Source: JAIPAH01 sp964345255
GTDB taxonomy: Bacteria; Bacteroidota; Bacteroidia; Bacteroidales; JAIPAH01
Assembly (NCBI GenBank): GCA_964345255.1
Contig: CAYFQK010000048.1
Location: forward strand, 1 to 17,003
Reading direction: 5' to 3'
DNA length: 17,003 nt
Shown: piece after piece, positions 14,475 through 17,003 of the stretch
Position numbering within the stretch: position 1 is the first letter of the stretch
How the letters are laid out: each line of letters opens with the position of its first letter
Program-made: the position numbers and the translations under genes
Notes under the pieces: generated by a model
The model's input: only the letters and a program-made list of their open reading frames with translations
Databases searched by the model: none
What the model was told of the DNA's origin: nothing

Positions 14475-15125
14475 ATGGTTGATTTTTACAGGCAGTCTGA
14501 ACCAGAAACTCCCAAAACAACCATTCATTGGAGAATCCATGAATTAGTCCAAAAAGGTGTAATTGCCCGGGTTGGAAAAGGGAGATACCAAATCGGTACG
14601 ACAAAAGTTTATATTCCGCAATTGAACAACAGGATTTTCAGACTTAACAAATGGCTTGCGAATCAATTTCCTTTTGCTTCCTATTGCATTTGGTCTGCCC
14701 GGTGGATACAGGAGTTTACCCACCATATTCCGAAGACTGAGATGTTGATTGTAGAAGTGGAACGGGATATTCTTGATTCCGCTGAATTAAATTTGATAGA
14801 CCATTTTCAGCAAGTAAACATACTACGGCCCAGGGATAAATCTCTTTTGCAAAAAACAAGGAATGTAGTAATAATAAGACCTTTGATTGAAGAGGCTCCC
14901 GTGCAAAAAATAAGGCAAGTACCTACAAATACGTTGGAAAAATTTCTGGTTGATATAGTATGCAATACAGAATTTGAGTTTCTGGCAGGATCAGAAATGG
15001 ATAATATTTACAAGAACGCATTCGATAAGTACACTGTTAATAGGGACAAAATGATGCGTTATGCCGAAAGAAGGGGAAAGCGTGAAAATATAAGCGAGCT
15101 GATAAATACTATAAACCGGCAGTAA
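14475..15125 (+). CDS. AbiEi-like antitoxin / transcriptional autoregulator (DUF6577-like)
   Basis: From ATG 14475 the product is 216 residues. The N-terminal part is a winged-helix domain (KTTIHWRIHELVQKGVIARVGKGRYQIG at about 15-42), followed by an alpha/beta region (about 50-140) and a helical C-terminus. This is the layout of AbiEi antitoxins, and the closest resemblance I recall is the Bacteroidota DUF6577 group that pairs with AbiEii toxins. Type IV antitoxins do not bind the toxin; they counter its effect and repress the operon. The frame is open and protein-like for about 20 codons upstream (IQAVKERFGSSEFFTTAD), which would supply helix 1 of the winged helix. That stretch contains no ATG, GTG or TTG, only ATC (14400, 14403) and ATA (14421). 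The true start may therefore be a rare codon, or helix 1 has been lost. The toxin gene follows 29 nt downstream. Confidence 0.75.
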   Translation: MVDFYRQSEPETPKTTIHWRIHELVQKGVIARVGKGRYQIGTTKVYIPQLNNRIFRLNKWLANQFPFASYCIWSARWIQEFTHHIPKTEMLIVEVERDILDSAELNLIDHFQQVNILRPRDKSLLQKTRNVVIIRPLIEEAPVQKIRQVPTNTLEKFLVDIVCNTEFEFLAGSEMDNIYKNAFDKYTVNRDKMMRYAERRGKRENISELINTINRQ

Positions 15126-15154
15126 AGTGGAAAAACTGCCAAAAATTTGGTTTC

Positions 15155-16216
15155 ATGATTTCAGGTAATTGTTTATCCACAGATTGGATTCATAAAGTCT
15201 CATCCAAAAACAAGAATGCTTCAATGATGCTTGTGGAGAAAGTTATCAGAGCCCTGCTACTTCTTGAGGGATTGGCTGAGTCAAAACTGGATTTTGTTTT
15301 CAAGGGAGGCACCGCCCTTATGCTTCTTCTGAAATCTAACAGGAGATTATCTATTGATATCGACATTATTTTAGAAGAGAAAACTCAACTTGACAAGATT
15401 TTTGATAAACTGGTTGATAATAAGCATTTCACCCATTATGAGATTCAGCAGAGAAAAACAGATTCTAAAATTCATAAAGAACATTATAAGTTTTATTTTG
15501 AAGCCATACACAACACAGGTAAGGTCAGAGATTATGTGATGCTTGACATTCATTATCAGAAATCACCTTATCTCAACCTGGTAGAAATCTCTGTTGATTC
15601 CCTTTTTGTAGAGCAGGACGGAGAACCGGTTGTTGTTAAAGTTCCTGATTTTGAAAATATAATGGGAGATAAATTAACAGCTTTTGCTCCTGAAACAACG
15701 GGGATACCCTACGAAAAAGGCAGCAGCAGTTCGACAATGGAAATTATTAAACAACTATATGATATCGGTAGTATCTTTGACTATTGTTATGACGTCAAAA
15801 CTATTTCCAGTGTATTCTCAGTTATTGCGCCTGAAGAGTTGTCTTATCGCGAGCTTGATCTGGAAATGGCTAATGTTTTGGATGATATTATAAATACTTC
15901 ATTAACAATATCTACCCGTGGAATGGCGGGGACAGCAGATTTCAGTGCCCTGCAATCAGGAATAAAACAAGTAAAAGAATTTATTTTTACTGAATCATAT
16001 CATATTGAAAAAGCAATAACAAGCGCCGCAAAAACTGCATATGTGGCTTCTTTGATAAAGAACGAAAAGTCTGATATTGAAAAGTACTCCGACCCATCGA
16101 TAATGAAAAACTGGGAAATCAAGCAGCCGTTCTATACACGTTTAAATAAATTGAAGAAATCAAACCCGGAAGCTTTCTTTTATTGGTATAAGATTTATGA
16201 ACTGCAAAAAAAATAA
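15155..16216 (+). CDS. AbiEii/AbiGii-family nucleotidyltransferase toxin
   Basis: The 353-residue product carries the family's nucleotidyltransferase motifs in order: FKGGTAL at 49-55, RRLSIDIDIIL at 63-73 with the metal-binding Asp68 and Asp70, a third acidic strand VMLDIHY with Asp131, and the Lys block IMGDKLTAFAPETTG with Lys173, followed by KQLYDIGSIFDY. AbiEii proteins are GTP-binding nucleotidyltransferase-like toxins; relatives modify tRNA and arrest growth, and some modules give phage abortive infection. All motif residues look intact, so an active toxin is expected. It is co-transcribed with the AbiEi-like gene, has no clear Shine-Dalgarno, and ends 26 nt before a decayed duplicate of the HAD gene's start. 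Both genes are visibly more A+T-rich than the HAD gene. Confidence 0.85.
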   Translation: MISGNCLSTDWIHKVSSKNKNASMMLVEKVIRALLLLEGLAESKLDFVFKGGTALMLLLKSNRRLSIDIDIILEEKTQLDKIFDKLVDNKHFTHYEIQQRKTDSKIHKEHYKFYFEAIHNTGKVRDYVMLDIHYQKSPYLNLVEISVDSLFVEQDGEPVVVKVPDFENIMGDKLTAFAPETTGIPYEKGSSSSTMEIIKQLYDIGSIFDYCYDVKTISSVFSVIAPEELSYRELDLEMANVLDDIINTSLTISTRGMAGTADFSALQSGIKQVKEFIFTESYHIEKAITSAAKTAYVASLIKNEKSDIEKYSDPSIMKNWEIKQPFYTRLNKLKKSNPEAFFYWYKIYELQKK

Positions 16217-16242
16217 CCCGATGTAGTTATCACTTGCAGCAG

Positions 16243-16340
16243 CCACAGTGTATCATCCGCATCAAAACCGATGACTTTGATTCCGTTATGTAATTTTTTT
16301 TGGTTTTGGTAGGGCAAAGAGAGGGAATGTTTTGGTAGAA
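16243..16340 (-). pseudogene. Decayed duplicate of the HAD gene 5' end and leader (right direct repeat)
   Basis: On the - strand this reads about 17 codons of the HAD N-terminus, with the segment GIKVIGFDADDTLW conserved, preceded by a leader similar to that of the intact gene. The start codon has changed from ATG to TTA, and after motif I the homology breaks off toward 16242, so it cannot make a HAD protein. It aligns to 14202-14299 without gaps (16 differences by eye). Several differences in the coding part are silent, which suggests that the copy once evolved under selection or came from a related strain rather than being a fresh duplication. Confidence 0.85.
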
Positions 16341-16408
16341 ATGATTCACACCATGTATAGGGAACAGAAGAACCGGTATTTTCCATTACCTGATCAACTA
16401 TTGATAAA

Positions 16409-16885
16409 GTGCTTCTACAAATTTTTGGCCATTCGATTGACGAAAATTATTCCAAACTGCTCATCGAAAAAAAGGATGATTTGACTTTAACAGAAGTGAT
16501 ATTGTTGGATAAAGTGCAAAAAAGACAGGGAATTACGGATAAGGCCACCAAAATGCTTAGAAAAAAGGGATTGATTGAAGGCAGAAAGCCAAATTATTAT
16601 ATTACTGCTCAATTGGCCCGTATGACCAATCAGAGAGTAAGCTACACTAAGAATAAAGGGCTGGATAAAGAAATACTCAAAGAATTTATTATTAAGCATA
16701 TTAAAAATCATGGAGCAGCTTCAAGAAAAGAAATTGATGAACTTTTGTTTGATAAACTTCCCGACTACATGAGTGACAAACAACGTAAAGTGAAAATAAA
16801 CAATATTTTACAAGAAATGGCTGGAAAAGTTATTTATAATGATGGTGTACGTACCAAACCGATATGGAAACTATTAAAGAAATAA
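16409..16885 (+). pseudogene. 5'-truncated C-terminal part of an AlbA_2/RecG-like ATP-binding protein
   Basis: The 158-residue frame, opening with a GTG, resembles only the C-terminal end of the AlbA_2-domain 'ATP-binding/putative DNA-binding' proteins often annotated RecG-like. The recognisable block runs from FGHSIDENYSKLLIEK through VILLDKVQKR, LIEGRKPNYYIT and YTKNKGLDKE to a winged-helix-like end with SRKEIDELLFDKLP. The usual N-terminal AlbA_2 (Schlafen-like) domain and ATPase part, several hundred residues, are missing. Upstream the frame closes at a TGA (16391-16393) just before residues that still fit the family. It is thus a remnant, although expression as a small DNA-binding protein cannot be excluded. 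It lies 68 nt beyond the HAD remnant, which marks a patchwork of recombination joints. Confidence 0.7.
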
Positions 16886-16928
16886 AGAGAATTATTAAAG
16901 GAATTCCTGAAAATATTAAAGGACAAAA

Positions 16929-16947
16929 TGTATATCGCTGATATACA
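16929..16947. promoter_or_regulatory. 8-bp inverted repeat near the right window edge
   Basis: TGTATATC and GATATACA are perfectly complementary around GCT. The surrounding 16886-17003 is very A/T-rich with scattered ATTAAAG words. An ATG at 16970 opens a frame that runs off the window after 11 codons (Lys/Ile/Leu-rich), possibly the start of another gene. The palindrome may be its operator or a hairpin; the evidence is thin. Confidence 0.3.
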
Positions 16948-17003
16948 AAGATTAATTCTTTAATAAGTTATGAAAATAATAAAGATCTTATTAAAGAAGA
17001 AGT

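Noticed and set aside
14300..16242. The toxin-antitoxin interval as a classical insertion sequence or transposon
   Set aside because: There is no transposase or integrase gene and I find no terminal inverted repeats. The only flanking repeats are the 98-bp HAD-derived direct copies, which are far longer and more diverged than target-site duplications.

Overview
The window looks like a chromosomal piece of a Bacteroidota bacterium. The evidence is a secreted protein with a type IX secretion (T9SS) C-terminal sorting domain, a LytS-type kinase / LytTR regulator pair of the kind common in the phylum, promoter -7 elements fitting the Bacteroidota form TAnnTTTG, and mostly weak Shine-Dalgarno sequences. 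I cannot name a genus.

Left part (1-4000). After a few codons of an upstream gene and a REP-like inverted repeat comes a 674-residue YyaL/SPATA20 (DUF255) thioredoxin-fold protein on the + strand. It converges on a three-gene peroxide-defence operon on the - strand: a PerR-like Fur repressor, a Dps ferritin and a Prx6-type peroxiredoxin with an archaeal-style C-terminal Cys pair. A strong hairpin terminator separates the two.

Middle part (4200-12050). A membrane histidine kinase and LytTR response regulator (- strand, 4-nt overlap) diverge from a tripartite RND efflux operon (+ strand: periplasmic adaptor, 1070-residue permease, TolC-like outer-membrane protein), which ends in a strong terminator. 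The 334-bp divergent intergenic region is the most informative stretch. It carries two pairs of the 9-mer TTTCGTTCA (one copy with a single mismatch), each pair with a 21-bp period, one pair facing each operon. Each pair lies exactly 29 nt upstream of a -7-like element. Between the pairs are two abutting 19-bp palindromes TTTGTT-N7-AACAAA. This reads as a self-regulating LytTR circuit that also switches on the pump, with a second regulator possibly acting in the middle.

Right part (12200-17003). A secreted LamG-like/T9SS protein converges on a HAD-family phosphatase-like gene. Divergent from the HAD gene is an AT-rich two-gene module: an AbiEi-like (DUF6577-like) antitoxin and an AbiEii nucleotidyltransferase toxin, a type IV toxin-antitoxin pair. 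Its promoter overlaps a 17-bp-arm inverted repeat. The module is flanked by 98-bp direct repeats (about 84% identical by eye, no gaps): the 5' end and leader of the HAD gene on the left, and a decayed copy without a start codon on the right. Beyond this is a 5'-truncated C-terminal fragment of an AlbA_2/RecG-like ATP-binding protein. The right end therefore looks like a recombination-built islet of defence and addiction genes inserted at the HAD locus.
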